Assembly: GCA_015499985.1 (NCBI GenBank)
Contig: JAAAUF010000103.1
Location: forward strand, 1-64,000
From: Haplosporangium gracile
Lineage: Eukaryota > Mortierellomycota > Mortierellomycetes > Mortierellales > Mortierellaceae
Direction: 5' to 3'
Length of the DNA stretch: 64,000 bases
Shown in pieces: positions 24,318 to 36,104 of the stretch (position 1 is its first letter; the number at the start of each line of letters is the position of its first letter). The position numbers were made by a program, and so were the translations under genes. The notes below the pieces were generated by a model, which was given only the letters and a program-made list of their open reading frames with translations, ran no database searches and was not told the origin of the DNA.

Positions 24318-27000
24318 CTAAGGGGCAGTTGGGGTAGTTATAGTAGTGGTGGTGACGGGAGAGTCGTAGGCTCGGTCGAGGATATCCAGGAAGTCGCTCT
24401 TTGTAAGGCCGAGTAAAATCTTAGCCTCCTGGGCCATTGACCTCAACGAGCGGAGAAAGTGTTCTCGTTCCTCCTTCTTTTTGTGCTCGGATAAACTTGT
24501 GCAGGCGTTGTTCTTGCTGCTGCTGATATTGTTGTTATCGGAGGGGTGATCGAGATACTCCTGGAATGCTGAGTCTGTGCATGAGGAGGGAGATAAGGAT
24601 TCTTGTTGGTCTTCTCCTTGTTGCTCTTGCTGTTGTTGTTGTTGTTGCTGTTGTTGTTGGCGTTGCTCTGTGGAATGCGGTAGGTGTTGTGGGAGTGGGG
24701 GGAAGGAAGAAATAGAGGGAATTGGTTTTGCAAAAGAGGCTGAAGGAGGGCCAGAAGTAGAGATGGTGGTTGATAAGGATTGTGATTTGAATCTTGATTG
24801 GGAGGAGGAGAGAGGGAAAGTGCAAGAGCCTGTTGCTTTGTCGTCGTCATTGTTGATGTTGTTGATATTGACGTTGATGGTACTGTTTTGGTGAGAGTGG
24901 GATGCAAGGGCTAATGCAGAGGCAGAGAATAATGTACTCGACGCTGGGATATCAACATCCTCCTCCCCTTCCTTCTTCTTGTCCTTGTCGTCGATGTGAT
25001 TGGTGTGGGATTGGTACTCGAACTCGGACTCGAGGGGAGTTGCAACACACTGTTGGAGACGACTGTCGAGGCGGATAAGGAACCCGCCCTTCTTACTCCC
25101 CCTCCTACCGTTGTTGTCGTCTGTGTTCGCCTCATTGTCATCGTGCTGGTCGTCAATATCGATATCGTCACTCTCTTCATGGGAGTAAAACTGGTGTTCT
25201 TTGTGTACTCCTGCTGCTGCATATCCTGTAGGATCGGCATGGTGGACGATGAGGTTCATGAGCCGGAGGGTCAAAGCTGTGGGGTCGACCTGTCCAGGAT
25301 CAATCACGGGCACAGGTGCAATAACTGCCGGAAAGGCTGAATGGGGAAGAGCTTCTTCGGAATAAATGTGGTGAGCTTGTTTTTGTTGTTGGTGTTGTGC
25401 CGTGGGAACCAAGGGGTGGATTTTTTGCCGTTCTGCCCCCATATCATAACTATCATTGGTATTGCCATGGTTGGCGTGCGAGGAATCTTTGGTGAGAGGA
25501 ACTTCGGAATCCTGTTCATACTCCTGTCCTTGTCCTTGTCCTTGTTGTCGCTTTGACTCTGGCTCATCGTGGTCTCCGTATTTCCCCCAGTACTCGTCAT
25601 CGTCATCCTCATCGACTTCGTCCACTTCATCCCACCGACAGTTGTTAGGTTTTGATGTGAAGTTCGTAGTGTATGTGTCACTGTTGTTGACATTAAGAGT
25701 AGTGAAAATAGTATTGACCGCCGTCGATGTCGAGATGGCTGTAGAAGACCTGACAATTTCCGATGTTGCGGGATAGTGGTACGTTGATGCTGGCGAGAAG
25801 GTAGTGTCCGCCGGGGAAGACAAAGGAGAGAATACGACCTCTGTAGCACAACTGTCGTTGTTAATGTCGCCACTGGTGGGGTCGTCATGGTCGCTGTCCG
25901 GATCTCCGTACTGATCCCAATAGTCGTCATCCGAGTCCTCATCTTCCTCACCGCAGTATCTGACCGCGGTCTTTTGGTACTGCTGTTCCTGGGTACTATA
26001 ATTTGTCGAGGTGACAGGTGGTATTGTGGGGACAATGATACCGGGCTGCGTAGCGGTAACGGCTCCTTCCTGCATGCGCTTCCATCCTTGTGAGACAAGA
26101 CGCTCCTCGGATCTAGGCACACAAACGATTCCATGAAATTTCCATGTCGCCTCCTTCTCATCCTCATGAAAAGCCAACACCACGCCAGCACAATGTTCCA
26201 ACGACTGCGCCAAAACTCCTGTTTGGCCAGCAACAAACACCAACACCAGAGTCCGGCTCAGGATTGTTGTCTTCTTCTCCATCCCCATCTCCACCTCCAC
26301 CTCCGAGTCGAAAGACCTCTGAAACACTGGAGATGTCTCGCAAGAATTATCCATGAGCGTAGTATTGCGACAATAACCCGGTGACGTACTGTTGGTTTTG
26401 TTGCTCTTCGTCTCCTTGACCCATTGCAAAATATATCTCTCCTGTTCCTCCAGCTCCTGTTGGTCCTGCTTACGGGCAACCCCATCCTCTTCGCATGACA
26501 ATAGAAGGAAGTCCGAGAGTCGATCTTGTAGTGGTTCCTGCTTCTGCTGCTCATGCCCCTCGGTGAATGATTGGATACGCTGCTGTTGCTGTTGGAGAAG
26601 TCCGGACGCCCAGGACATCAAATCATGATGTCGACCGTCAACAAGAGCATCTACTGCTTCATGAGCCTGTACAAAAAGAAAATAGACAAATGATGGTGTG
26701 GTACCCACATACAAAATAAAGGGGGCAAGAGTGAGCATTTGATGCATCTGATTACATGTGAATTTTTTTTTGTTATTGTTGTTATTTGTGGTTGTTTGTG
26801 AAAACGCGAGTAAGCATAAAATATATTAGCTGATTGAGAGGATAGGGAAGGCGGGGTAATGGTGGATGGTTGAGAGAGAGAGAGAGAGAGAGGGAAAGAG
26901 AGAGAGAGAGGATCCTGTGTAGGTGATCCCTTATAGTTGTTTGCTTGGTCGTCGATGGACGTACCTTCCGGCGAGCAGATGCGGTGGTAAGAGTTAACAT
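24318..27000 (-). CDS. Unknown acidic, Gln/Ser/Asn-rich protein with two DYWxxYGD motifs
   Basis: Two exons in transcription order: 27000-26965 (MLTLTTASARRK) and 26666-24318; 794 residues. I do not recognise the family. After a helical start (AHEAVDALVDGRHHDLMSWAS) there is a folded-looking block with LVLVFVAGQTGVLAQSLEHC and VVLAFHEDEKEATWKF, near residues 150-210. Two acidic repeats follow, DDDYWDQYGD near 259 and DDEYWGKYGD near 371, then a block LTLRLMNLIVHHADPTGYAA and a polyQ stretch. The C-terminus ends in a predicted helix (SMAQEAKILLGLTKSDFLDI). The small first exon is supported by a GTACGT donor, a TACAG acceptor and phase 0. If the intron were retained, translation could start at 26747 instead. 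Function cannot be assigned. Confidence 0.68.
24620..24660. repeat. Trinucleotide tract encoding polyglutamine
   Basis: TTG/TGC repeats on the plus strand encode an almost pure glutamine run in the leftward acidic protein. Length variation between strains would be expected. Confidence 0.85.
26872..26911. repeat. GA-rich microsatellite in intron of the acidic unknown gene
   Basis: Two (GA)n runs separated by ggaaa, within the single intron. They give SLSLSL-type artefact peptides on the minus strand. Confidence 0.85.
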
Positions 27001-27911
27001 CCTTGGAGGAGTAGATCGACGTTGTTTTTTGCGAGAGAAGGCAGAAGGGAAGGAAACAACGAAGGTGCGAAAAGCGCTTTTTTTTCGGGCTGTAGATTGC
27101 AAGAATGAGTGAAGGAAGGTATGTTGCTTCAGGCAAAGTAGCGAAAAGGAGTATGAGAGAAAGAGAGAGGAGGGAAAAGGATACTGAGAAGAAAGATGAA
27201 GAATGATGAAGAAAGATAACAAAAGGAAAAGCGAATATGAGGAGAGGGGGAAATATGAGAGAGCGATGAGAAGAACGAGAAGAAGAGCAGTCATCGCAGA
27301 ATTATGATATGGCCCATTTGATGGATGGATGGACTGTCTCACTGTCTCTCTGTCTCTCTTCCCCTCTCTCTTGTGCACGCACGATCCATCCAGGCGCGTT
27401 GATTGGCTACTGATTTTGTGGAGAAAAATATTAATCAAAAAGGCCCTTCACCACCATCTCACAAATCTGCTTATCAGTTACGAAAAACATGGTGGCAAAG
27501 GTGAAGGACCAGCGGCGAGACTAGCAAAAGGGCAATACTATTCAATGAAACTATTTTATTCGATAGAAGGGCACGATGAATGAGAATATATACAAAAGAA
27601 AACGACAAAAACAAAGAAGCGATACGAGTATTGGGCCGTAGGTTGGAAAACGACGATAAGTAAGCGAACAAAAGGAGACAAAAGGAGCAACGACAATTGT
27701 TAAAGTACAGCTAAGCTAGCAAGTAAGGCAAGGAAAAGGGAGGGGAAAGGGTATACACACAGAACAAAGAATGAGAACGAGGGACGACAAAAGATAACAT
27801 GCAAAAGTTAAAGAAAGAACGAATGGGCGTCCATCCTTGACTGGGGGGGCCTGGGTCCCTTTGCTTGCTGTTCAGAGGGCGAGAGAGCGTAAGGTCAAGT
27901 GACTTTCTTTC
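27001..27911. promoter_or_regulatory. Leader of the acidic unknown gene and intergenic sequence
   Basis: About 27060-27370 is GA-rich on the plus strand, which matches a CT-rich leader of the leftward gene starting at 27000. The rest, up to the MITE, is purine-rich with no recognisable coding sequence. Confidence 0.5.
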
Positions 27912-28258
27912 TACACTCTTTTCACCTGAATGTGAGGATTTTCCCTATGAAAAGTCCAGTATTCTACTGAATCAAAAATATATGCCAGAGGTATTCAGTC
28001 AAATTTTATTTTTGCTTAGAATTAAAGTACGGACAATCACTCGCGCTGCCTGTCGGGCCCGATGGCGTGAAACCCAAAGTGAAGGACCTTCTTGCAAACA
28101 ATGACCCAAAGATTCGACAAGCAGCGCGAGTGATTGTCCGTACTTTAATTCCAAGCAAAAATAAAATCTGATTGAATACCTCTGGCATATATTTTTGATT
28201 CAGTAGGATACTGGACTTTTCATAGGGAAAATCCCTACATTCAGGTGAAAAGAGTGTA
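27912..28258. mobile_element. Foldback MITE with 136-bp terminal inverted repeats and TA target-site duplication
   Basis: The left arm 27914-28049 and right arm 28121-28256 are reverse complements with six differences in 136 positions by my count, all transitions, and no gaps. Both ends read CACTCTTTTCACC and are flanked by TA, as for Tc1/mariner-superfamily insertions. The 71-bp centre is not part of the repeat and carries no transposase, so this is a non-autonomous element. It ends 11 bp beyond the stop codon of the C2H2 gene, so it probably lies in that gene's 3' untranslated region. Confidence 0.88.
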
Positions 28259-28269
28259 AATCAAGCAAA

Positions 28270-29806
28270 CTAGAATCGGTCGGTGGCCTTCTCATTGGGC
28301 CCGAGGAAGGGTGTAAAATTGGTGAATGGCTTGGGCGCTGCTGCCGCTGCCGCTGCCGCCGCTTTTTCCCTGTCGTGTCGATGTACCCGGATGTGCTGGT
28401 TCAGGTTGTCGCTTCTCGAGAAGCTTTTAGGGCAATCCTTTAAAGGGCATCTGAACGCTATTAAAATGTCGCGAGAAAGAAATGGAAAAAGGGATGTGGA
28501 AAGGAAGGAAAAATACAAAGAGGCGGCGCGGCCGCGGAAAAATAGGTTAGTATTCACAGAACTTTCCCCAATTATTAGCTTTACATTTTTTTTTCAATCG
28601 CTCTTCCCTACTGTTGGGTCGGGTCGACTTACGTTTCTCCAGCGTGTGCACGGATCGCACATGACGCTTCAGGTGCTCTGAGCGCTTAAAGAGTTTGCCA
28701 CAGTCATCAATCATACAATTGAAGACCCTGCTCGGAGTATCTGGACTCAAAGACGCTCGGCGTTGCTTGACTGTCTTAGATCCAACTACGCCAGCAGATG
28801 CCACAACGCCACTTATCGACCCACCACTGCTGGGTGGCAAAGACGAGACGGACGAGATGGAAGTGGAGGAGGACGAAGGGGCCATCTCAGTACCGCCAGT
28901 CTCATAGCGACCATGGCCATGAAAATGATAATGGTGATGCGCCGCAGACCCAAAAGGAGACGTCGCGTCGAGGAGCTCGTGGGATTGTGTGATGGGGTAC
29001 AATGACCCGAGAGAACCATGGCGAGGGAAGGCGTATTTTGCAAACTCCTCTGGCAGCTCGAATTGAGAATAGGCTGAGTCTTCAAATGGCATCGAAAAGA
29101 CTCTGCCGGTCGATCGGAGCCCGGATGGGTTGTCTCCAGAGGTAGGTGGGATAGTAGCGTCGCGACTGAATGCGGAACTTGAGCTGTCCATCGATGAGGA
29201 GGAAGGAGAGTATGTGAGAGGACCTGTGGGAACCTGAATGTCGTCCATGTCTTGCATGGCAAAGGATTGATGTCTTTGCATTGTGTCACTGGGTAACTCA
29301 AACTTGACGTGCACGGGTGAGGACATCTCGGTCTGGTTTAGTGAGGCATGGAGCACGTCCATCTGGAAAGGGTGAACGGCTTGCTGATAGGTGTAATTGC
29401 TGGAATCACTGACCATGGACTGTTGTTGTGGTTGTGGTTGTGGTTGTTGATGTTGTTGCATACCCATATGGAGTTGTGACTGTATGAGGTACTGCTGCTG
29501 GTCGTATGCTTGTTGAGTGGGTGTGGCAGGGAATTGGGCGTTGAGGTGTTGTTGGAGTAGTAGCTGATGATGTTGTTGTTGCTGGTATTGTTGTTGTTGG
29601 CTCTGGATCTGCTGGAAGAGGTTATCGTTTTGGGTGTAGTCCTTGTTGGCCATGAGTTGGTCTGAGACAGAGGTGTCCTGGTCGAATGCTGACAGTTGGA
29701 GGTGGGATGGGGCGGAGAGTGATCGATGGGCCAAAGGGGTGGCCATAATACCGGGGGCATTCAATGCGTTGGGAGAGGAAGATGGGAAGGGGGAGAATGC
29801 AACCAT
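28270..29806 (-). CDS. Msn2-like C2H2 transcription factor with two C-terminal zinc fingers
   Basis: Two exons in transcription order: 29806-28633 and 28457-28270; 453 residues. The start is taken as the ATG before VAFSPFPSSSP; the frame is open further upstream, but that sequence is Phe/Ser-rich leader-like. The N-terminal 370 residues are Gln/Ser/His-rich. The first finger (FNCMIDDCGKLFKRSEHLKR) and second finger (FRCPLKDCPKSFSRSDNLNQ) lie at the C-terminus; the single intron falls in the linker LEK-PF. The recognition helices RSEHLKR and RSDNLNQ are those of yeast Msn2/Msn4 and related factors, which bind stress-response elements with the core CCCCT. DNA binding to that element here is inference. 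A MITE lies directly downstream and almost 20 kb of gene-poor DNA upstream. Confidence 0.87.
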
Positions 29807-32800
29807 TGTGTTTTCTCGTCTACCTATACTTTTGTTGCGCAGGGGCAATGATAATAATAGGAAAAGGGCGGCGAGGGCGGGCTGTTGGATAAAAGGGTCA
29901 AGCTGTGTTTGTGAAACTGGAAATGAAAAGGCAAATGAGTGAGCGAAGAAGGATTGGAAGGAAAAGAAAGGAAAAGGGGAAACAAAGAGTGGGTGAAGAG
30001 GACTGGAAGTGAGAACCGAGTCGACAAGGTGTGTGAAGCGTGTGAAATAAGGGGAGGGCTGGTGTAAAGAGAACAAAAAATGGGACTGCGGCGTTGATGG
30101 TGCTTAATAGTCTCGGCACTGGAGGAAATTTATCCAATGAGAAAAGAGTTCAGTCGATGTGAACTCTTCAGTGGCTGATGAATGGAAAGGTACGAAGAGG
30201 GCGAAGAAGGCCGAAGGACAGGTAGGAGAAACGAGAAAAGAAAGGGTTAAAAGGAGGTAACGGTTAGTTGGTTATTCTTTGGTGAGGTGGATGCTGAACC
30301 ATGCAACGCGAAAAAAAAAAGTGCGAGTTGAGGGTGAGGATGAGGGTAAGCAAAAAAGGGGAAGGAAGGAAGAAGGTTGTTCGATCGCAGTAATAAATGA
30401 TAGAAGAACTAATAAGCGATGGCACTTTGTAGCTAAGGAGTGCGCATGTGAATGATGCGGAAGGATGAGAGAGGAAGAAAGCGAGTAAGAGAAGAAGGAT
30501 GTAAAGAGGAAACAGTGAAAGTAGCAGGAGAGACAAATAGAAGAAAAGAAAAAGAGGAAAGAGAACAGCGATCATTGACGAGGGTAACGACACTCTTTAT
30601 ATGCGAAGGGATGGGTTTTGGAAGGGTAAGAGTAAAGGAGAAGTAGAGTAAAGCACAGTAGAGTTTGAATCAATTGTAGAAGAAGGGACGTGCTGGGAAG
30701 AAGGAAAACAGAGCAGCAGGAAGCAGAGAGAGGACATGAGTTGGGTGTCTGGCATCAAAGACAATAAAAAAGGTTTTCTCCTTGGATAGCTGAGAATAAT
30801 GTATAGTATGCCGAGGTAGTGATGGGAAGGTTGAAAGGTGAAAAAGAAAATAGGAAAACAAATGCAAAGGGTGAAAGAGCAGGAGACCGTCCATGGGGGT
30901 GTGTACCCGACCGAGAACAAGGGTTTTAACTGAAGTGTGTCATATCGGCCTAGCAAACACTTTTCAAAAACAAAGATGAATAACCCATCCCAGTTGAATC
31001 CGCACTTGTTTTTGAGTGTGACCCAAACTTTCAACAACAGAGTCCATTTGTAAACTCAAAACGGAAAAGCACAAGGAAGTTAGAACAGAAAAAAAAAACG
31101 GATTAACTTAATAACTGACTAGCACGGCGGCAACAACGTCGCTTACAAGCACCACCACAGAGCACCCAAAGAGGAAAGGACGCATCAAAGAGAAAACAAA
31201 TTGCACCAAGTGCACATTGTAATGCTCCTGGATCCCACGCCACATCAAACGAATGTAAGGACAGGAAAAACGAACGAAAATTTTTAAAAAAAAACCATGC
31301 TGGCTGACAGCTCATTGTCGTTGGCGGGTGGGCTCGACGAGGAAACAGCCTCTGGCGGTGAAACTGGTATCAATCGGAAACAGGAAAGGTCTCCGAGGAT
31401 ATGGTGATCTCAAAGTGGCGCCATTGATTATTAACTTCATGGCAATATCCACTATCCCTTGCCTCCTTTTACTTTTTTTCTCTTGTTTTGATTCAAGCGG
31501 GTGTATGGGCTTTCTTACATATTGACAGCGACTCCCTTTTTTGGGAGGGAATAGGAGTGAGAAAGAAGAGAAAGAGAGAAAGAGATGGGGATGTTGAAGT
31601 GGATAAGAGGCAAAGAGAAGAGGGACATGCGAGGGGAAGGAAGGAAGGAAGCAAAGGAAGATAGGAAAGAAAGAAAGAAGGAGGGTAGGGAAAAGGAACT
31701 GTAAGCATAGGATGAGGACCAGGCCTGGTGTGTTTATCCTGAGAGCAAAAAACAAAAGGTGGTGATGGCTGTCCAATGAGAGGCGGCGATAGGGCCAGAA
31801 AAAAAGTCAATGCAGGGAAGGAGGTTGAACTCGACGAAACGTACTAAGAGGCAGCTGTGTCCAGAGTACGAGAGTTAAAAAAAACAGTTGACACATGCAC
31901 CCGGGAAGATGCACCCGCTCTCCCCTTTTCTTTTTTTTTATACTCTTCCTTACTACACAAGCTGCCCAATGCGAGTAATGAGGCGGGGAGGGGGGAATAA
32001 AAAAAAAAGTGAATAGAGCCGTTGGGAGACTTTGTTATGTGTGTGTTTGCTTACCGTTTTCGTGGTGCCTACTTGTGCTATTTGCTCTTGATTTTATGTA
32101 TGCTAAATACAGTAGGGTACAAAAAGAGAAGAACTTTAATAAGTGTAAAATAGGAGACTAAAGGAGGACGGAATGCCAGTCAGTGGTGAAGAGAGTAAGA
32201 AAAGGTTTGGGATCCTCTTGCAATATATATGAGGGGAAAGAGATATAGCTAGATCCACCTCTGAGATGATTAAAAAACGTACAAAAATGAAATGACCGAG
32301 GTGAACAAGAAAGTAATGGCAATGAAGAACTGATAAAATGCCGCTCGCGACAGGGTGAAGGACAGAGCAGTGCTCTCATTTTTTTCTTCTGGACTTCGTG
32401 ACTTTACGGTCCGGCCGAGAGGATTAATCGCAGTTGTGTGCCAGGGTGTGTGAGAGAGGTGTTTGTGTTTGAGTCGCTGGATACGTGTCGATGCGTCCGA
32501 AGGTTCAATTAAAAATAATAATATGAAAAAAGGCTGTGTCCAAGCACGGTACTGAGGCGAGGGTAAGGATTCAAAAAAAGTCGGGAACACGAGCGCCGTG
32601 GAGATGAATGGGAAAGAAAGGGCAGAGTTTTTGGCAGTTAAGCAAACAAGCAGCGCACACCATTCATGGTATGATATGATAGGGTAAAGAGGAGAAGGGA
32701 TGAAATAATGTGGCTAAAAGAGCAAGCTACTTTGTTTCAGGTGGATGCTGTGGGGGAGGGGAAAGAGAATGAGAAGAAACGAAAGAGATATGGAGATAGG

Positions 32801-34000
32801 GTCTAAATGTGTGTTTGTGTTGGTCCGTAACGCAAGATTCTTATCGGCTGCTGCTGGGATTCCAATGGGGTATAGAAAAAAAAAGGAAAGGGTCCAAGGG
32901 ACAATTGAAGGTCGCTTACAATTACTTTCTTCTTGAGGGTCGAAGGGCGGAAGAAGGGGGCAGGAAAGGATGAGAGGATAGGGTGAATTAAATGGTGTCA
33001 ATTAAATGGTGTGAAGGGCGAGTAGTGAGTGAGGGTGAGAATGCTTTGTGTTTGTGAAAAAAAAAGATAGTGTTGCAATGCAAGCAGGTGAAAAGAAAGG
33101 GTTTTATATCAGGGATTAGTTGTGAGCAAAGAAATGGGATAGAACGGTAGTTATTAATGAAGAAATTGAAAATCGAGGAAATAAAGATAAGGAAGAGAAT
33201 AGGAGAAAGAGAGAGAAAAAGAGAGAAAGAGAAAAAGAGAAAGTGAGAGGCGAGAAACGAACAGAAGGAGAGTAGACGAGAGAAGGGGCCTTAATGTCCT
33301 TTTTAAATGCATCATCGCCATCCTTGGAAGGACAGTGGATGAGACGAGGATGGAAGGAAAGGACTTGCGCACTTGCAATCTTGCACTTGCAACCTTGCAC
33401 CTGTACCATTGTGAGCACAAGCTCTTACACACAAACACACAAACACAAAGAAACAAGAACGCACACACATACACACCCCTTTCACTCAACTGTTAATGGA
33501 TGGAATAGATGTGTACCAAGTTGCAAGTCAATCATTCAAGTTGGTCAGTCAGTCAGTCGTCTGTTGTCAGAGAGGGCTGCGAATAAGGTGAAGGACGGGC
33601 CCGAGCAAGCTAAATGGCGATTGACAATGCGTGAATAATAACCAAAGCAAAAGGCAAGCAAAGCCAACATCAACATCAACAAATAACAGTAATAAACAAT
33701 GGAGAAGGGCAAAGCGACAAACCACCGCTGTCGGACGACGACGACGACCAAACAAACAAAACGACAGCTGTTGTTCTTTTTTAGTTTAGTGTTGAATGAA
33801 TAGCAAAGAGCGTTATGTACTATTGAATTGAATAAAAAAAATGGTTTAGTGTTTAGTTACAGAAGAAATGAATAGGGGCAGACTTGGCTGGAAAAAAAGG
33901 AACCTCTCTTGACTAATTGACAGACTGGACTGGTTGGCTTGGTTAAGTCATTGACTATTTTCATTTCTATTGGCCTTGGCACAAACGGATTGCGCAAAAG
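29807..34000. promoter_or_regulatory. Purine-rich (+ strand) region upstream of the C2H2 gene
   Basis: The plus strand is strongly GA-rich from about 29900 to 33300, with gagaaagag and aaggaagg runs, meaning CT-rich on the strand of the C2H2 gene. Its polarity matches the leaders of other genes here but it is much longer, so it may include promoter, leader and possibly unannotated non-coding transcription. The short ORFs on both strands are low-complexity. I see no gene. Confidence 0.45.
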
Positions 34001-36060
34001 AGATCAAGAGAGGAGCGAGTAGAGAAAGAAGGCAAGCGAGCGAGCGAGCGACGACAAAGAGAGAGAAAAGATAAACTGAATCTTTTTAGCTGATGAGGGT
34101 GAGGGGATGACAATAACGATCGTTCTGTTAGTGCTCGGTTGTGTTTTCGATGGAACTATTGCACACATGTACCAAACACACTCCGCTCGCCCATCCCATC
34201 CTCTCTTTCTCTTTCTTTCGAATGCACCGCCGTCAAGCTCGAATCATTCGAGAACGGCAAAACAGAAAAAATCAACAACAAGCAGTAATATGGTGCAACA
34301 TATGAATGGGGGAGGAGAAAACGGAGGCTGGACATGATTTCGTGGCGTGTACCACCTCACTTACCGGAACAAAAAAAGAAGAAAACTGAGGAATGCCTTT
34401 CTTTTTCTTTGTGGATACGAGGAAACAGTGTTTTGTTGGTATTTGGATTCCTACCTGCATCTCTCACTTTTTTTGGTATTTTCTATTGTATCTGATGTAA
34501 TTTCCTCGTACCTTTTCTCTTCTAGTCTTTCCCTTGTGCGCAAAAGTTCTTTTTTTTTTTAAATTCCTCTCGGCTCGGACCACGGCTCGAGTGTTGGGTA
34601 GGTAAGTAAAGCACCTCCAAGAGAGAAACAATTACTGAGATGACAAGGAGAAGAAAGAAAAAGAGGAGATGGGAACATCGGAATCGAGGGAAGCAAGTAT
34701 GCGTATGAGTCTCATGCACGCTGATTGTGCAATTGTGGGAAGGGCTAAGTGATTTTTATTGCAAACGAGGGACTGACTGAATTGATATTCAGTCGTCAAT
34801 ACGATAAATTAAATGTCCCGTTTACTTTTCGTTGTAACGAAGCAATTGACAACGAGAGAGCGAGAAATGACACCACTTGCTGTTGGTATGAACGACTAAT
34901 GGCTCTTAAATAACTCATCTTGTCTTCATAATCCGGTAATCGGCTTCATCTAATTCATTGTAATCATCATCAAAAGCAAGAAAAAGATAACAAAATGCCT
35001 TTTGCTTTCGGTCTGGGCAGACGAAGAAGAGTTATAAAAAATTGAATAGCAGCAAAAATAAACGTGAAAGCGTGAAAAGAAAGTTTAAAATTTAACGTAA
35101 ATTCCACAAGTGCACGAACCGGCTATTAACCCGTCTGACCCAATCACTTTCTTGCCGTGCACTAACCCACTCTCTCCCTTGTTGTTTGAGCAAACGGCTT
35201 TATAGGATTAGAGAAGGTTAAAAAAAAGCTTTGGAGTTGCTTGGAAAACCTCCTTTACGTTCAAAGCCACACGAAACGGCCTTATTTGCAATACAAAACA
35301 GGGGAGTAAAGTTACATTTGAGCAGATATGGATGACCCTCCATTCTTTTGGATTTTTTCTCCTCGGTTCATTGGACCGAGTCGCGTAACAAAAAACATAC
35401 TGCGGAGTCGTAAATATTAACGTGTTCAAACTCGCCACGGAGTAGAAAAAAAGATACGTTTGTGCTATTAACTCAATATGAAAATGGCCTATTCAGTCAT
35501 ATGAAAGGGTTTTGTTTCTGACTAATGGTAATACCAACTTTTGTAGCTTGAAAAGGTAAAAGTATATCTACGGACGAGACAAGGAGACTGTATCAGAGTC
35601 TCGCGACTGCAACACTCCAGTCATACTCGAGACCAACGCAATCAAAGAAAAATCACCCCACGAAATAATGAAGAGAATAAAGTGTTGGATTGGGGCGAGA
35701 GGCGAAGGCATAAGAGCATGTCTTTGATATTTTGTAATCCTATTATTTTAGTATTGCTCTTGCAAAACTTGAACCTCTCATTCGTGCTAGAGGCGGACGT
35801 GCAAACGAGTCAGACACTCTGCGCTTAATCCCTTTTCTCGATGACTATTCTCGCCGCCTCCGTGCTGTTGATTTTTTTCCGAGGACAAACAAACCGAGCG
35901 TATCATAAGAACAAGCCTAGATGCGGCCAGAACTCAAAATAGTGTTTTCCCATCTGAGGGATACGAACAAAAATGGTTTTTTTTCGCGATTCATTTCACT
36001 AATTTATTTCACAACTCTATTTTCCTCCACACTGGATCCAAAAAGAAGGGATTGGATATG

Positions 36061-36104
36061 AGAGGATGGGTGGGATGAGAGGATGGGTGGGATGAGAGGA
36101 TAGG
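36061..36104. repeat. 17-bp tandem repeat, about 2.6 copies
   Basis: The unit agaggatgggtgggatg is present twice exactly at 36061-36077 and 36078-36094, followed by a partial third copy. It is intergenic. Confidence 0.9.

Noticed and set aside
35765..35870. tRNA-like pattern on the minus strand with GGTTCAAG and a GATTAAGCGC stretch
   Set aside because: The B-box is degenerate and the acceptor and T stems do not pair.
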